Source: Candidatus Hinthialibacter antarcticus (GTDB taxonomy: Bacteria > Hinthialibacterota > Hinthialibacteria > Hinthialibacterales > Hinthialibacteraceae). From it: 64,000 nt of DNA. The stretch spans positions 62,001-126,000 of the forward strand of contig JAVCCE010000057.1 of the NCBI GenBank assembly GCA_030765645.1, given 5' to 3'. Within the stretch, counting starts at the first letter, position 1. The number at the start of each line of letters is the position of its first letter. Positions 15,231 to 24,888 of the stretch are shown here, piece after piece. Under the pieces are notes generated by a model. It saw nothing but the letters and a program-made list of their open reading frames with translations. It made no database searches and was not told the DNA's origin. The translations under genes were made by a program, and so were the position numbers.

Positions 15231-16766
15231 TCACCGCAACCACAATTTGCGGTCTAACGTGCGGTATTGCAGCGCCTCGGCGATGTGTTGGGGGGTAATT
15301 TCAGGGTTAGATTCCAGGTCAGCGATGGTGCGGGCGACCTTGATGACGCGGTCATAAGCGCGGGCGGAAAGGTTGAGGCGCTCCATCCCGATGCGCAGCA
15401 TGTTTCGCGTCGGCTCGTCCATCACGCAATAGGTTTTCAATTCTTTTGAATTCATGTGGGCGTTGCAAAACACGTTGGCGCCTTTAAAGCGCTGGCTTTG
15501 CTGCTCTCTGGCGCGGATCACCCGCTGGCGGATTTGCGTCGAAGTTTCGCCTTTGGGCGGCGCGTGCATTTCGTCAAAGGTGACGCTGGGCGTTTCGACG
15601 TGAATGTCAATGCGGTCGAGCAACGGGCCGGACAATTTTGAAATGTATTGTTGGATTTTGTTGGGCGTACACTGGCACTGGTGCGCCCCGTCGCCGTAAT
15701 ATCCACACGGACACGGGTTCGCCGCAGAAATCATCATAAATCGGCTCGGGAAGGTCAGCGACCCCGCAACGCGTGAGATGGTGACGACGCCGTCTTCTAA
15801 CGGCTGGCGCAGGTTCTCTAAAATATCGCGCTGAAATTCGGGCAGTTCATCCAAAAATAAAACGCCGTGATGGGCCAGGCTGACTTCGCCCGGTTTGGGA
15901 TACGCCCCGCCACCGATCAGCCCTGCATACGAAACGGAATGGTGCGGCGAACGAAACGGACGCACCGCGACCAGCGCTTGCTCTGCTGACAGCGATCCGT
16001 GGATGCTATGAATCTTGGTTGTTTCGAGCGATTCCTCAAACGACATCGGCGGCAGGATGCCGGGCAGTCGTCGCGCCATCATGGTTTTGCCGGAGCCTGG
16101 CGGGCCGATGAGTAATGCGTTATGTCCGCCTGCGGCTGCGACTTCCAAGGCGCGTTTGACGTGCTCCTGGCCTTTGACGTCGGCGAAATCGGCGTCAATG
16201 GTTTTACTTGCTTCAAATAGTTTTTGTACGTCCACCGACACCGGCGCCGCGTTGGATTGCCCACAGAGAATTTCAACTGCTTCGGGCAGCGTCTTGATTC
16301 CATATACGTCTAGGCCGTCAACCACGGCGGCTTCGCGCGCGTTGTCGTACGGCAGCAGCATCTGTTTGAGTTCGTTGCCGTGGGCGGAAAGCGCGGCGGG
16401 CAACGCCCCGCGAATGGGGCGCAATCCACCGTCGAGCGCCAGTTCGCCGAGCAGCAGGGTATCGTTCAACACGTCTTCAGGAATCAGGCCCGCTGCGGCG
16501 ATCAATGCAATCGCGATGGGCAGGTCGAGCGATGAGCCTTCTTTGGGGATATCAGCGGGCGCGAGGTTGATGGTCATGCGTTTGACCGGGTATGAGAACC
16601 CGCAATTGGTCAACGCCGAGCGGACCCGTTCGCGGCTTTCACGTACAGCCAGGTCAGGTAGCCCGACAATGGTCAGCCCGGGTTGGCCGGGCGCCATATC
16701 GAGTTCAACGTCGATCAGGTAGGCGTCAACGCCCATCGCGGCGCTGGCGCGGGTGCGGATATACAT
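15231..16766 (-). CDS. yifB: YifB/ComM-type Mg-chelatase-like AAA+ ATPase
   Basis: This hexameric AAA+ ATPase family is related to magnesium chelatase; ComM members promote branch migration during natural transformation. The N-terminal ChlI-like domain is at 1-170 (SLDLPIAIALIAA, GELALDGGLRPIRG). Walker A GPPGSGKT is at 221-228, and the Walker B region is VLFLDELPEF. The C-terminal part contains the CPCGYYG and CxC metal-binding-like cysteines of the family. The ATG at 16766 (511 aa) is preferred over 16790 because AGGA lies 7 nt before it and MYIRTRASAAMG is the usual N-terminus. The presence of dprA in the window fits a transformation or recombination role. Confidence 0.94.
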   Translation of the reverse strand: MYIRTRASAAMGVDAYLIDVELDMAPGQPGLTIVGLPDLAVRESRERVRSALTNCGFSYPVKRMTINLAPADIPKEGSSLDLPIAIALIAAAGLIPEDVLNDTLLLGELALDGGLRPIRGALPAALSAHGNELKQMLLPYDNAREAAVVDGLDVYGIKTLPEAVEILCGQSNAAPVSVDVQKLFEASKTIDADFADVKGQEHVKRALEVAAAGGHNALLIGPPGSGKTMMARRLPGILPPMSFEESLETTKIHSIHGSLSAEQALVAVRPFRSPHHSVSYAGLIGGGAYPKPGEVSLAHHGVLFLDELPEFQRDILENLRQPLEDGVVTISRVAGSLTFPSRFMMISAANPCPCGYYGDGAHQCQCTPNKIQQYISKLSGPLLDRIDIHVETPSVTFDEMHAPPKGETSTQIRQRVIRAREQQSQRFKGANVFCNAHMNSKELKTYCVMDEPTRNMLRIGMERLNLSARAYDRVIKVARTIADLESNPEITPQHIAEALQYRTLDRKLWLR

Positions 16767-16971
16767 AAAGCGTCCTTTAATGCGTTTCAAAATTTATAGC
16801 ACAAGAAGCCATTTTATTCGCAGTCTACGAGACAATTTTTTTTAACCAATTTTTTTGATTGATCAACCGAACGGCGGATATTGAATGCAATACGAACAAC
16901 CTGAGAAGGGCCAGGCTCAATCAACGCCCACGCTCCTCCTTCGCAGCGGCATTGTCTTCAGACGCCAATTG

Positions 16972-18786
16972 TTATGAATTGATTATTCGCTGGGCGAGCT
17001 CTTCGGTGACGCCGGGGACGCTGCATAGTTCGTCCGGGCTGGCGGTTTTGATCTTGGCAACAGAGCCAAAATGTTTGAGTAAGGCGCGCTCTTTGGCGGG
17101 GCCGACGCCTTTGATGTTGCGCAGAGACGAATGTTGCACCCGCTTGCCGCGCAGTTTGGCGTTGTAAGCGTTACCGAAACGATGGGCCTCGTCGCGGACG
17201 AATTGCAACAAGCGCAAGCCTAGGTTACGACGTTCAAGGCGCACCGGCTCGCTCAGCCCCGGCAGGTAAATCAGTTCCTCTTTTTTGGCGAGGCCGCAGA
17301 TGGGGAAGTTGGGAATGTCGAGTTCGTCGAGCGCTTCCATGGCGGCGTGCAGGTGCCCTTTGCCGCCGTCGATCATGATGAGGTCGGGCGGTTTGGCGAA
17401 GCGCTTTTTCTCGGCGTCGTCGCCGTCTCCATGAGAGAAACGGCGTCGCAGCATCTCCTGCATACAGGCGTAATCGTCTTGGCCTTCGACGTCTTTGATC
17501 TTGAAGCGGCGGTAGGACGACTTCTGCGGCTGGCCGTCTTGAAACACCACCATCGCCCCGACGGAATGGTCGCCCTGGGTGTTGGCGATGTCGTAGCCTT
17601 CGATGCGCAGCGGCAGCACTTCGAGTTTGAGCGATTCTTGCAGGGTGATGACGTTGTCGGCGACGCTGTGTTTGACGCCGTGTAATTTTCGATAATGGTT
17701 TTCGGCGTGATGGCGGCTGTTCTTTTCCGCCAGTTGCAGCATGGCGTGTTTCATGCCGCGATGGGGCGTCTTGATGGCGATGGTGCGTTCTTTGATCTTC
17801 GATAATGAATTTTCTAAACTCTGCAAGCGTTCCTTGCCGATGGACGCCGGGAGAAATATTTCCCTGGGGACGTCGGTGTTGCGCGCATAAAACTGGATCA
17901 AAAACGCATAGAGCGCTTCGGGCGCTTCGGCGTGGGACGCGCCGTCGAGTAAGTGGTTTGACGTGCCGACTACGCGCCCGTTGCGGCGGCGGATCACACC
18001 GATGCAAGCGGTTTCGTGTACGCGGGTATAGCCGATGAAATCCTGGTTCTCGACCGTGTTGCGTAGCATTTTCTGCTGGATGGCGAACTGGTCGGCTGCC
18101 TCCAGTATGTCGCGATAGAAGGCGGCTTTTTCAAAATAGAGGTCGCGCGAACATTCCTCCATACGCGCTTTCAGGCGATGGATGACATCGTCATGTTTGC
18201 CGCGCAGAAATCCCGAAACGCCGTTGCATAAACTGGCGTACTCTTCGTTCGTCACCACGCCGCCGCAGGGCGCGCAACACCTTCCCATTTCGTAATCCAG
18301 ACAGGGGCGGACGTTCAATAATTTTTTCGATTCATACTTGCAGGGACGAATCGGGAAAATTTCGTGCAGCGCCGAAAGCGCGCGTCGCGCTTGGGTGACG
18401 TGCGGATAGGGGCCGAAATATTGGGCGCCGTCTGAGTCAACGCTGCGGGTCAGATAGGCGCGGGGGAATTCTTCATTGGTGATTTTGATGTAGGGATAGC
18501 GCTTGTCGTCTTTGAGCTTGATGTTGAATTCAGGATGGTATTTTTTAATCAAGTTATATTCGAGCAGCAATGCTTCTTCGTCGCTGTCGGTGATGATGGG
18601 TTTGACTTCTTGGATGACTTCAACAAAGGGCGAGGCGTAGGCGCCGTTTTTGCGCGCGCAGTGCGAGCGGATGCGCTTCTGAATGTCGATGGCCTTGCCG
18701 ACGTAGGCAACCCGGCCCTGGGCGTCGTGCATCAGGTAGACGCCGGGTTGATTGGGAAGCAACGCAATCTGTTCGCGGGTTATCAT
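16972..18786 (-). CDS. uvrC: Excinuclease ABC subunit C
   Basis: UvrC makes both incisions around bulky DNA lesions in nucleotide excision repair with UvrA and UvrB. It has 604 aa, the usual length. The N-terminal GIY-YIG nuclease is at 10-95 (GVYLMHDAQGRVAYVGKA, with GVY/YVG variants of the motif). A UVR helix-pair domain lies near 205-240. The RNase H-like C-terminal nuclease includes EGYDIANTQGDHSVGAMVVF and PDLIMIDGGKGH. Two helix-hairpin-helix motifs follow at the end (NIKGVGPAKERALLKHFGS and VPGVTEELAQRI). uvrA and uvrB are not in the window. Confidence 0.97.
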   Translation of the reverse strand: MITREQIALLPNQPGVYLMHDAQGRVAYVGKAIDIQKRIRSHCARKNGAYASPFVEVIQEVKPIITDSDEEALLLEYNLIKKYHPEFNIKLKDDKRYPYIKITNEEFPRAYLTRSVDSDGAQYFGPYPHVTQARRALSALHEIFPIRPCKYESKKLLNVRPCLDYEMGRCCAPCGGVVTNEEYASLCNGVSGFLRGKHDDVIHRLKARMEECSRDLYFEKAAFYRDILEAADQFAIQQKMLRNTVENQDFIGYTRVHETACIGVIRRRNGRVVGTSNHLLDGASHAEAPEALYAFLIQFYARNTDVPREIFLPASIGKERLQSLENSLSKIKERTIAIKTPHRGMKHAMLQLAEKNSRHHAENHYRKLHGVKHSVADNVITLQESLKLEVLPLRIEGYDIANTQGDHSVGAMVVFQDGQPQKSSYRRFKIKDVEGQDDYACMQEMLRRRFSHGDGDDAEKKRFAKPPDLIMIDGGKGHLHAAMEALDELDIPNFPICGLAKKEELIYLPGLSEPVRLERRNLGLRLLQFVRDEAHRFGNAYNAKLRGKRVQHSSLRNIKGVGPAKERALLKHFGSVAKIKTASPDELCSVPGVTEELAQRIINS

Positions 18787-18825
18787 GGTGTGTTTATTGT
18801 AACGGTGTTGCGGATACGCGGTATG

Positions 18826-19422
18826 TTAACTCTCGGGTTGTTTTTTGAGCGGACGCTGTTTGTGTTGGAGCAGGTAGCCGATGAAGCATAGCGGCAAGAA
18901 CAGAATCGGCGCAACCGAACTCGCAATCAAGTAACTGCCGACGCAAGCGGTGACTAAAATAATGACCTGTTTTTCCATATAGATGACGAGGATGGCGATG
19001 ATGAATGATAACACCGCAGGCCAGAGGTTGCCCAACACGCGGTCGAGGTGCTGAAGAACGCCGACTTCGGCGAAGAACCCGCGCAGGTATCCCATTTGGG
19101 TTTGGTCTGTGTATAGCACATACAAGAGTCCCGCGAGTACGCCGACGAACACCAGCGCAACATACATTCGCTTGGCGAGGATGATGCCGACCACGGCGAA
19201 GACGATGCTAAACAAAATGATGATCCAGGGGTTGTCGGGCATGTATTGGTTGGGGTCCATATCAAAGATGGGCAGCAGCGATTGCAGCAGGTTGTAGAGG
19301 CTGTAGCCAAACAAAAAGCCCATCACGAAACCGACGGCGTTGACGCCGAAGCGAAACAACATCCAGCCAAAACCAAACAAACCTACGCCGAGGGCGAGTT
19401 GAAAATAATCGTTAGCATTCAT
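18826..19422 (-). CDS. Polytopic membrane protein, TMEM198/DUF4203-like
   Basis: The protein has 198 aa with about seven hydrophobic segments and a short basic tail (KQRPLKKQPES). The order of helices, with repeated Gly-x-x-x-Gly stretches (GVGLFGFGWMLFRFG, GFVMGFLFGYSLYNLL), resembles DUF4203/TMEM198-type proteins of unknown function. It lies 3 nt downstream of the TPR gene at 19426 and upstream of uvrC on the same strand, so the three are probably cotranscribed. Confidence 0.6.
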   Translation of the reverse strand: MNANDYFQLALGVGLFGFGWMLFRFGVNAVGFVMGFLFGYSLYNLLQSLLPIFDMDPNQYMPDNPWIIILFSIVFAVVGIILAKRMYVALVFVGVLAGLLYVLYTDQTQMGYLRGFFAEVGVLQHLDRVLGNLWPAVLSFIIAILVIYMEKQVIILVTACVGSYLIASSVAPILFLPLCFIGYLLQHKQRPLKKQPES

Positions 19423-19425
19423 GAG

Positions 19426-20796
19426 TTATGGGTTTAAGTGTCCTGTGAGTTCTTCAAGGACCTGGCTGCATTCCTGGTCCGAGGGGTTCAGGGTAACGGC
19501 GGCGCGGTAACAATCATAGGCGCCTTCGATGTCATGGGTTTGGGCGCGGATAAAGCCCAGCAGTTTGAGCGCCTCAAAATGGTCGGGCTCTTTCTCTAAA
19601 CAGGCTTGCAACGGCTCCGCTGCGGTTTCGTATTCACAGTCGCGCACGGCGATGGCGCCGCGTACTAACGCGATTTCCGGGCAATCGGGATCGCTGGCGT
19701 TAGCGCGTTTCAAAAACTCTTTTACTTTTTTTGGGTCGTTATATTCATGCGCGAGCAACGCCAGATAGGCGTAGGGACGCGGGTTTTCTCTGTCCATCTT
19801 GAGAGCGCGGACAAAGCATTCGCGCGCGTCGTTGTGATGGGAGGTCATTTGGCAGGCGATGCCCATCTCGACCAGCGCTTCTTCGTAATCCGAATCCATC
19901 TCTAAGGCGTCGTGCAAATGGGCCATCGCTTCTTCATAGCGGCCCATGCGGTTGAGGGCTTTGCCTAAATTGTATAGTACGCGGATATCGGGATCGTGGC
20001 GGCTGAGATATGAAACAAAGACATCGTGCGCGCGCTTGTAGAGGCCTTTTTTTGCGAAGGCAAATCCTAACAGCAGGGTGGCTTCGCGCTCGATGCCGGG
20101 CATGTCTTTGATGTCCATCAGGCGCAAAATCGCCTGGTCGAATTCGCCAGCGGAAAACAGGTTGGCGGCTTCGAGCATCTCTTCGCGCGCTTCTTGTTCC
20201 GGCGTACGTTGGCGGGCGTCGGCGCCGTCGTTCTCCAGCCCGCGCATGACCGCGTCGATGCCGCGTTTGGCGGCTTCCTGGCTGGAATCAAGTTCGAGGC
20301 ACTGCTCGTAATAATCCTGCGCTTTGTTGAGTTTGTTTTGCTTGCGCAGAATATCGCCCGCCGTGCAATAGAAGGGGGCGTAGTCGGGCATGGCTTTGAT
20401 GCCTTGTTCGGCGGCTTTCAGCGCCTTGGCGGGTTGTTGCTGCCGGGTGAGCAGCCGCACCAACTCGGTGCGCGCCTTCACGTCGCGCGCGTTGAGTTTG
20501 AGCGCTTTGCGAAACATCTTTTCGCCTTTGCGCTCGTCGCCGGTTTTGAGAAGAGTGCGCCCAAATGAGCACAAGACCTCAAGGTCATTCGGCAACAGCC
20601 CCATGATTTTTTCATACATGGAGAGCGCATCGGCGTGGCGTTCCATGTCGTCGTAGATGCGGGCAATCAGAAAGTAGACGTCAGGAAAGTCGGGCTGTTC
20701 GACCAGAGCTTTTTTCAACGCAATCAGCGCCTGGTCGTAGTGACCGCCGGAGTAGAAGTTGAGGCCGGATTTATAGTGTTGGACAAATGTACTCAT
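19426..20796 (-). CDS. Tetratricopeptide repeat protein
   Basis: The protein has 456 aa made almost entirely of 34-residue TPR units, for example YKSGLNFYSGGHYDQALIALKKALVEQP, YDDMERHADALSMYEKIMGLLPN, ALNRMGRYEEAMAHLHDALEMDSD and YRAAVTLNPSDQE at the end. About twelve units can be drawn. There is no signal peptide or catalytic domain, so it is probably a cytoplasmic scaffold. The start is ambiguous between GTG at 20799 and ATG at 20796. It is followed directly by a membrane protein gene, which may be its partner. Confidence 0.85.
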   Translation of the reverse strand: MSTFVQHYKSGLNFYSGGHYDQALIALKKALVEQPDFPDVYFLIARIYDDMERHADALSMYEKIMGLLPNDLEVLCSFGRTLLKTGDERKGEKMFRKALKLNARDVKARTELVRLLTRQQQPAKALKAAEQGIKAMPDYAPFYCTAGDILRKQNKLNKAQDYYEQCLELDSSQEAAKRGIDAVMRGLENDGADARQRTPEQEAREEMLEAANLFSAGEFDQAILRLMDIKDMPGIEREATLLLGFAFAKKGLYKRAHDVFVSYLSRHDPDIRVLYNLGKALNRMGRYEEAMAHLHDALEMDSDYEEALVEMGIACQMTSHHNDARECFVRALKMDRENPRPYAYLALLAHEYNDPKKVKEFLKRANASDPDCPEIALVRGAIAVRDCEYETAAEPLQACLEKEPDHFEALKLLGFIRAQTHDIEGAYDCYRAAVTLNPSDQECSQVLEELTGHLNP

Positions 20797-20855
20797 CACA
20801 GCCCGATGGGGCGTTTAGCTTCTACTAGATGCGCGTAGGCCCAGAAAAGAAGAAA

Positions 20856-20929
20856 TGGGCGATACTGGATTCGAACCAGTGACTTCCAGTTTGTGATACT
20901 GGCGCTCTAACCAACTGAGCTAATCGCCC
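20856..20929 (-). tRNA. tRNA-Val (CAC)
   Basis: On the minus strand the acceptor stem GGGCGAT pairs with ATCGCCC, and the D arm is GCTCAGTTGGTTAGAGC. The anticodon stem CCAGT/ACTGG has loop ATCACAA (anticodon CAC). The T arm is CTGGTTCGAATCCAG. CCA is not encoded. It reads GTG codons. Confidence 0.9.
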
Positions 20930-20999
20930 TTATTGCTTGTGTCATTATCCCTTGCAACGTGTGTCAGTCAAGCCGTTTTCGGGGCAATCTTGAAAACGG

Positions 21000-22137
21000 T
21001 TAGTCTGGCAAGTCGTCATCAGACGGCGTGAGGTCTTGTCCGACCAGCGCGGCGCGCAGAAACGCGTCAACATAATTGTCGAGATCGCCGTCCATCACGT
21101 TTTGAATATCGCCGCGTTCTTCTTTGGTGCGGTGGTCTTTAATCATGTTATAGGGGTGGAACACATACGAACGAATCTGGTTTCCCCAGGCGATGTCGCG
21201 CTTTTCGCCGCTGAGTTCGCTGACTTTTTGGGCTTGTTCTTGTTCCATCAATTCAAATAGCCGCGCTTTGAGAATTTTCATCGCCGTGTATTTGTTTTGA
21301 TGTTGCGAGCGTTCGTTCTGGCAACTGACCACGATATTGGTGGGCAGGTGAGTGATGCGAATCGCGGAATCGGTCACGTTGACGTGCTGTCCGCCCGCGC
21401 CCGATGCGCGGAAGGTGTCGATGCGCAGGTCGCCTTCGTCGATTTCGACTTCGAGGTCTTCTTCGACTTCGGGCAAGACATGGACAGACGCAAACGAGGT
21501 GTGGCGGCGCTTGTTGGCGTCGAAGGGCGAAATGCGCACCAGGCGGTGGATGCCGGATTCGGCCTTGAGGCGCCCGTTGGCGTATTCGCCTTTGACGAAA
21601 ATGGTGACGTTTTTGACGCCTGCTTCGTCGCCGTCTTGTAGATCGACGATTTGGGACGTCCAGCCTTTTCGTTCCGCATAGCGTAAATACATCCGCATTA
21701 ACATCGACGCCCAGTCGCACGATTCAGTGCCGCCTGCGCCGGGGTGAATGTTCAGATAACAATTGGCGTCGTCGTGTTCGCCGCTGAGCGTACATTGCAA
21801 CTCATGCGCATCGAGTTCGCTGACTAGAGCATCCAGTTCCGATTGAAAATCAGACAGATGGTTTTCGTCTTTCTCTTCTTCGGCCATTTGCGCCAGTTCG
21901 ATTGCGTCAGAAAAACGGCTGTGTAAATCTTGATAGGGGTCTATCAGGTTTTTAATGCGGCGGATGGCTTTGCCGTGTTCTTGGGCTTTTTGGGGGTTGT
22001 CCCAAAAGCCGGGAGCGTTCATCTCTTCTTCGAGGCGGCTGATGTCGGCGCGTTTTCCCCCGACGTCAAAGATGCCTCCCGAGCTCTTCGAGGCGTTTGT
22101 TGTGGTTGTTCAATGTATACAATATGTCTTCGTACAT
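21000..22137 (-). CDS. prfB: Peptide chain release factor 2, expressed by programmed +1 frameshift
   Basis: RF2 recognises UGA and UAA and triggers peptide release. The zero frame starts at ATG 22137 (GAAGGAG before it) and reads MYEDILYTLNNHN..., reaching an in-frame TGA at codon 24. Slipping forward one base at CTT-TGA-C continues as LDVGGKRADISRLEEEMNAPGFWD, which matches the RF2 N-terminus. The total is about 378 aa. In the main frame the anticodon-like SPF motif (RISPFD) and the catalytic GGQ (ASGAGGQHVN) are intact. The ATG at 22022 is internal, not the true start. The coordinates include the skipped base 22068. Confidence 0.95.
22065..22080 (-). promoter_or_regulatory. RF2 autoregulatory frameshift site
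   Basis: On the minus strand GGGAGG-CAT-CTT-TGA-C gives an internal Shine-Dalgarno-like hexamer three bases before the slippery CTT and an in-frame UGA stop followed by C. This is the classical prfB arrangement: low RF2 slows UGA decoding and favours the +1 shift. Confidence 0.93.
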
Positions 22138-22298
22138 GGCGGCTCCTTCGGGTATGTGAAAAACCGCAATCAGACAAGCGGTTTTTATGTTTTGCGTCAA
22201 CGTGTAGACTCATCTATCATACGGGACAGCGGTTCCGTCGATGTTCCATCCCGGCGGATTTAGCGCTTTGCGTATATGAATTGAGGGGACGTTTGCTC

Positions 22299-23099
22299 AT
22301 GGCTTTGCATGTGTATCCTGTTACGATTGGCCAGATTTCACCGCCCATTCATGGTTTATTGTCGCGCCCCAGCGCGAAAGACCGTACCCTGCCGACGTTA
22401 ATTTATTATCACGGGCTTAACGGTTCGCGCAATCAGGCGTTTCAAGACCGCTATTTGATTTTAGCCGAAGCGATTCAGGCGTTGAATTGCAATCTGTTGT
22501 CGGTCGACTTGCGGGCGCACGGCGAGCGGCGCGCCGATAAGAACGTGCCAGCGGTTGAGAATTTTATCCGGCTGCTGTCCGATAAAGAAAAGAACCCTTT
22601 TGAAGGCGCGCTGGCGGACGTAAAGCGCACCGTTGATTTTGTGATTGAGAAAAAAATCGCTCTTCCTCAACAGATCGGCGTGATTGGCCTCTCATGGGGC
22701 GGGACGCATGTATTATATGCCTTGAAAAATGAGCGGCGCATTCGTTGCGGCATTTCGCTATTGCCGGTATGTAGCATCGGCAGTTTGTTAGAGTTTCGCG
22801 CGATGAAAGAGCACCCGCTCATTAAAGAGTTCGAGCCTTTAAATTACATCAAATCTCTCGCGCCCAAGCCGTTGTTAATGATCACGGGAGAAAAAGACAA
22901 ACGCGCCGAGCCGCGCTTTGCCAGCGATTTGTTTCAGGAGTTAGAAATCGAATATGGCGACGCGGGCGCCGCCGACCGTCTGGCGTATGCGATGTTATTG
23001 AATGCGGGACACGCCTATGACGAGCGCATGACCGATATAGTAGTCAATTGGATTCAGGAATATCTGATTCCCGAAGCGGACGGCCCCAATTTGGGGTGA
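22299..23099 (+). CDS. Alpha/beta hydrolase (esterase or peptidase-like)
   Basis: This 266-aa cytoplasmic hydrolase has no signal peptide. The nucleophile elbow is GLSWGG. The oxyanion region is YYHGLNGSRNQ, and the strand-turn-acid segment is MITGEKDKRAEP, with the terminal His in NAGHAYDE. The insertion pattern resembles dienelactone hydrolase/BAAT-like families, but the substrate is unknown. The ATG at 22299 is chosen because GAGGGG lies upstream. An in-frame extension to 21930 overlaps prfB and is not used. The stop abuts the convergent GH3 gene with no gap. Confidence 0.8.
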   Translation: MALHVYPVTIGQISPPIHGLLSRPSAKDRTLPTLIYYHGLNGSRNQAFQDRYLILAEAIQALNCNLLSVDLRAHGERRADKNVPAVENFIRLLSDKEKNPFEGALADVKRTVDFVIEKKIALPQQIGVIGLSWGGTHVLYALKNERRIRCGISLLPVCSIGSLLEFRAMKEHPLIKEFEPLNYIKSLAPKPLLMITGEKDKRAEPRFASDLFQELEIEYGDAGAADRLAYAMLLNAGHAYDERMTDIVVNWIQEYLIPEADGPNLG

Positions 23100-24773
23100 T
23101 TATTTGAGTTTGACCGGGGCCTCGCCGCGCGCTTTGCGGGCGCCGTACAACACGTCAACCGTCGCGGCGCACATCTGGTCCAAATAACCGTATCCACACA
23201 AAAACACAGGGGCGTCAGGAAAGCGGTTGTACAAGTACGGGCTGCCGTATGCGATGATGGCCGCCGTCTTGCCGCTGGCGAGGATATCGTCAATTAGTTC
23301 CGCCATGCTTTCCGGCAGTTGAACGGTTCCTTTGTCGGGCAATACGTCAATCGCGACTGCAACGACAATCACGTCGTTCGCTTCAATGCACTCGCGCGCC
23401 GTCTCGTAGACGGTCTCATTACTGGTCGGCATGATGGCGATGCTTGAGACGCATTGGCTGTGTTCTTCCATTTCTTCAAAAAAGGCTTCGCCAAAGTCGC
23501 TAAATTCATCGGTCGTATCAAAAAAGGCGAGCGCCGCCGTGGGGCGGTCAGAGGGCAGCGGCAACTGGCCGTCTTGATTGGCAATGATGGTGACGGCGTC
23601 GCTGCAGATGGAGGCGCATGCGTTGTCGGCTTCGTTCGACTGTAAGAGCTGGTCGATGGCGTCCATCGAACAGGGCGGTTGTTCGTGTAGATCGAAGCGC
23701 GCTTTCAGTGAGAGAATGCGTCGAATCGAGGCGTCAATGCGCTCTTGCGATAATCGGCCTGATTGAACCGCCTGCTCAACGCTTGCGTATGCTGCCGCGA
23801 AGTCTGCGGGCATGAGTATCAGATCGACGCCTGCTTCGAGCGCGAGGATCGCGGCTTCTCCGCTTTCATATAAGGTGGTGATGCCGCCCATTAACATCGC
23901 GTCAGTCACAATCAAGCCGTCAAAGCCCATCTCTACGCGCAACAACCCCGTAATAATCGGCGGCGAAACCGTTGCCGGGCGTTTTTCGCCCGGGTCGAGC
24001 GCCGGGACGGAAATATGCGAGGTCATAATGGCTGGCAGTTCGCCCTGTTCAATCGCGCGACGGTAGGGAAGCAGTTCGACGCTGTCGAGACGCTCGCGGT
24101 CGGCTTCGATTACGTCTAACACTAAGTGCGTATCAAGCGAGGTGTCGCCGTGCCCCGGGAAGTGTTTGCCGCAAGAAATCACGCCGCCTTTGTGCAAGCC
24201 GCGGATCGCCTGTTGCGCCATGGCGGCGACGCATTCAGGGTCGCCGCTATAAGATCGCGTATTGATGATGGGGTTGACTGGATTTATGTTCACATCCATC
24301 ACCGGGGCAAACACCCAATTGACGCCAATTGCTTTCGCTTCGACCGCCGTATGGTAAGCGGTCAGATAGGCGTAGGGTTCAAACCCGGTGGCGCCAATCG
24401 CCATCGCGGGAGGAAACACGCTCAAACAGGGCGCAATCACCCCGCCAAAGCCGCCGCCCGCGCCCGATTCCATATCGGCGCCGATGAACATCGGTATCTC
24501 TGAATGCAATTGCATCAAATCAATTAACAATGGCGTTGCGCCCAGATAATAGCGGTTGAGGTAGTAGCCCGCCGGGGCGTATTCGCCAATTTCATTGCGG
24601 ACGCGCACAGCGTATTCTTCGATCTGCTGTTGCGCTGTCAGCGTTTCGTGCATTAAGTAAGGACAAAACAATTGTCCGATTTTTTGTCTGTCTGACATGG
24701 AGGCGAGAGTTTGCTCCACCCATGCAGTTTTTGAGTCGGATAATTGCAGCGGCTGAGACGATTGATTTTTCAT
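23100..24773 (-). CDS. Glycoside hydrolase family 3, beta-N-acetylhexosaminidase (NagZ-like)
   Basis: The enzyme hydrolyses terminal beta-linked sugars, in NagZ the GlcNAc-anhydroMurNAc link of recycled peptidoglycan. In 557 aa the TIM barrel carries KHFPGHGDTSLDTH at 203-216, with the NagZ-specific His208/Asp210 acid-base dyad. The nucleophile is Asp291 in GLIVTDAMLMGGI. The C-terminal 200 residues form the second GH3 alpha/beta domain. No signal peptide is seen, so it is probably cytoplasmic. The His-Asp dyad supports N-acetylglucosaminidase specificity over beta-glucosidase. Confidence 0.88.
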   Translation of the reverse strand: MKNQSSQPLQLSDSKTAWVEQTLASMSDRQKIGQLFCPYLMHETLTAQQQIEEYAVRVRNEIGEYAPAGYYLNRYYLGATPLLIDLMQLHSEIPMFIGADMESGAGGGFGGVIAPCLSVFPPAMAIGATGFEPYAYLTAYHTAVEAKAIGVNWVFAPVMDVNINPVNPIINTRSYSGDPECVAAMAQQAIRGLHKGGVISCGKHFPGHGDTSLDTHLVLDVIEADRERLDSVELLPYRRAIEQGELPAIMTSHISVPALDPGEKRPATVSPPIITGLLRVEMGFDGLIVTDAMLMGGITTLYESGEAAILALEAGVDLILMPADFAAAYASVEQAVQSGRLSQERIDASIRRILSLKARFDLHEQPPCSMDAIDQLLQSNEADNACASICSDAVTIIANQDGQLPLPSDRPTAALAFFDTTDEFSDFGEAFFEEMEEHSQCVSSIAIMPTSNETVYETARECIEANDVIVVAVAIDVLPDKGTVQLPESMAELIDDILASGKTAAIIAYGSPYLYNRFPDAPVFLCGYGYLDQMCAATVDVLYGARKARGEAPVKLK

Positions 24774-24888
24774 TCGGGCCTGCTTCGCTCAATGAATTTT
24801 AATTAGGAACCAATACAGAACAATGCTATACACTAGAATCGGGCTTTTTCTTAAATGCTTTAGAATTTTCTATTAGAGGAGAGAGTGG

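Noticed and set aside
22065-22071. prfB as a frameshifted pseudogene
   Set aside because: The break is the canonical CTTTGAC programmed frameshift with an internal Shine-Dalgarno.
21930-22298. Long upstream extension of the alpha/beta hydrolase
   Set aside because: It is antisense to prfB, and the ATG at 22299 has a good ribosome binding site and begins the domain.
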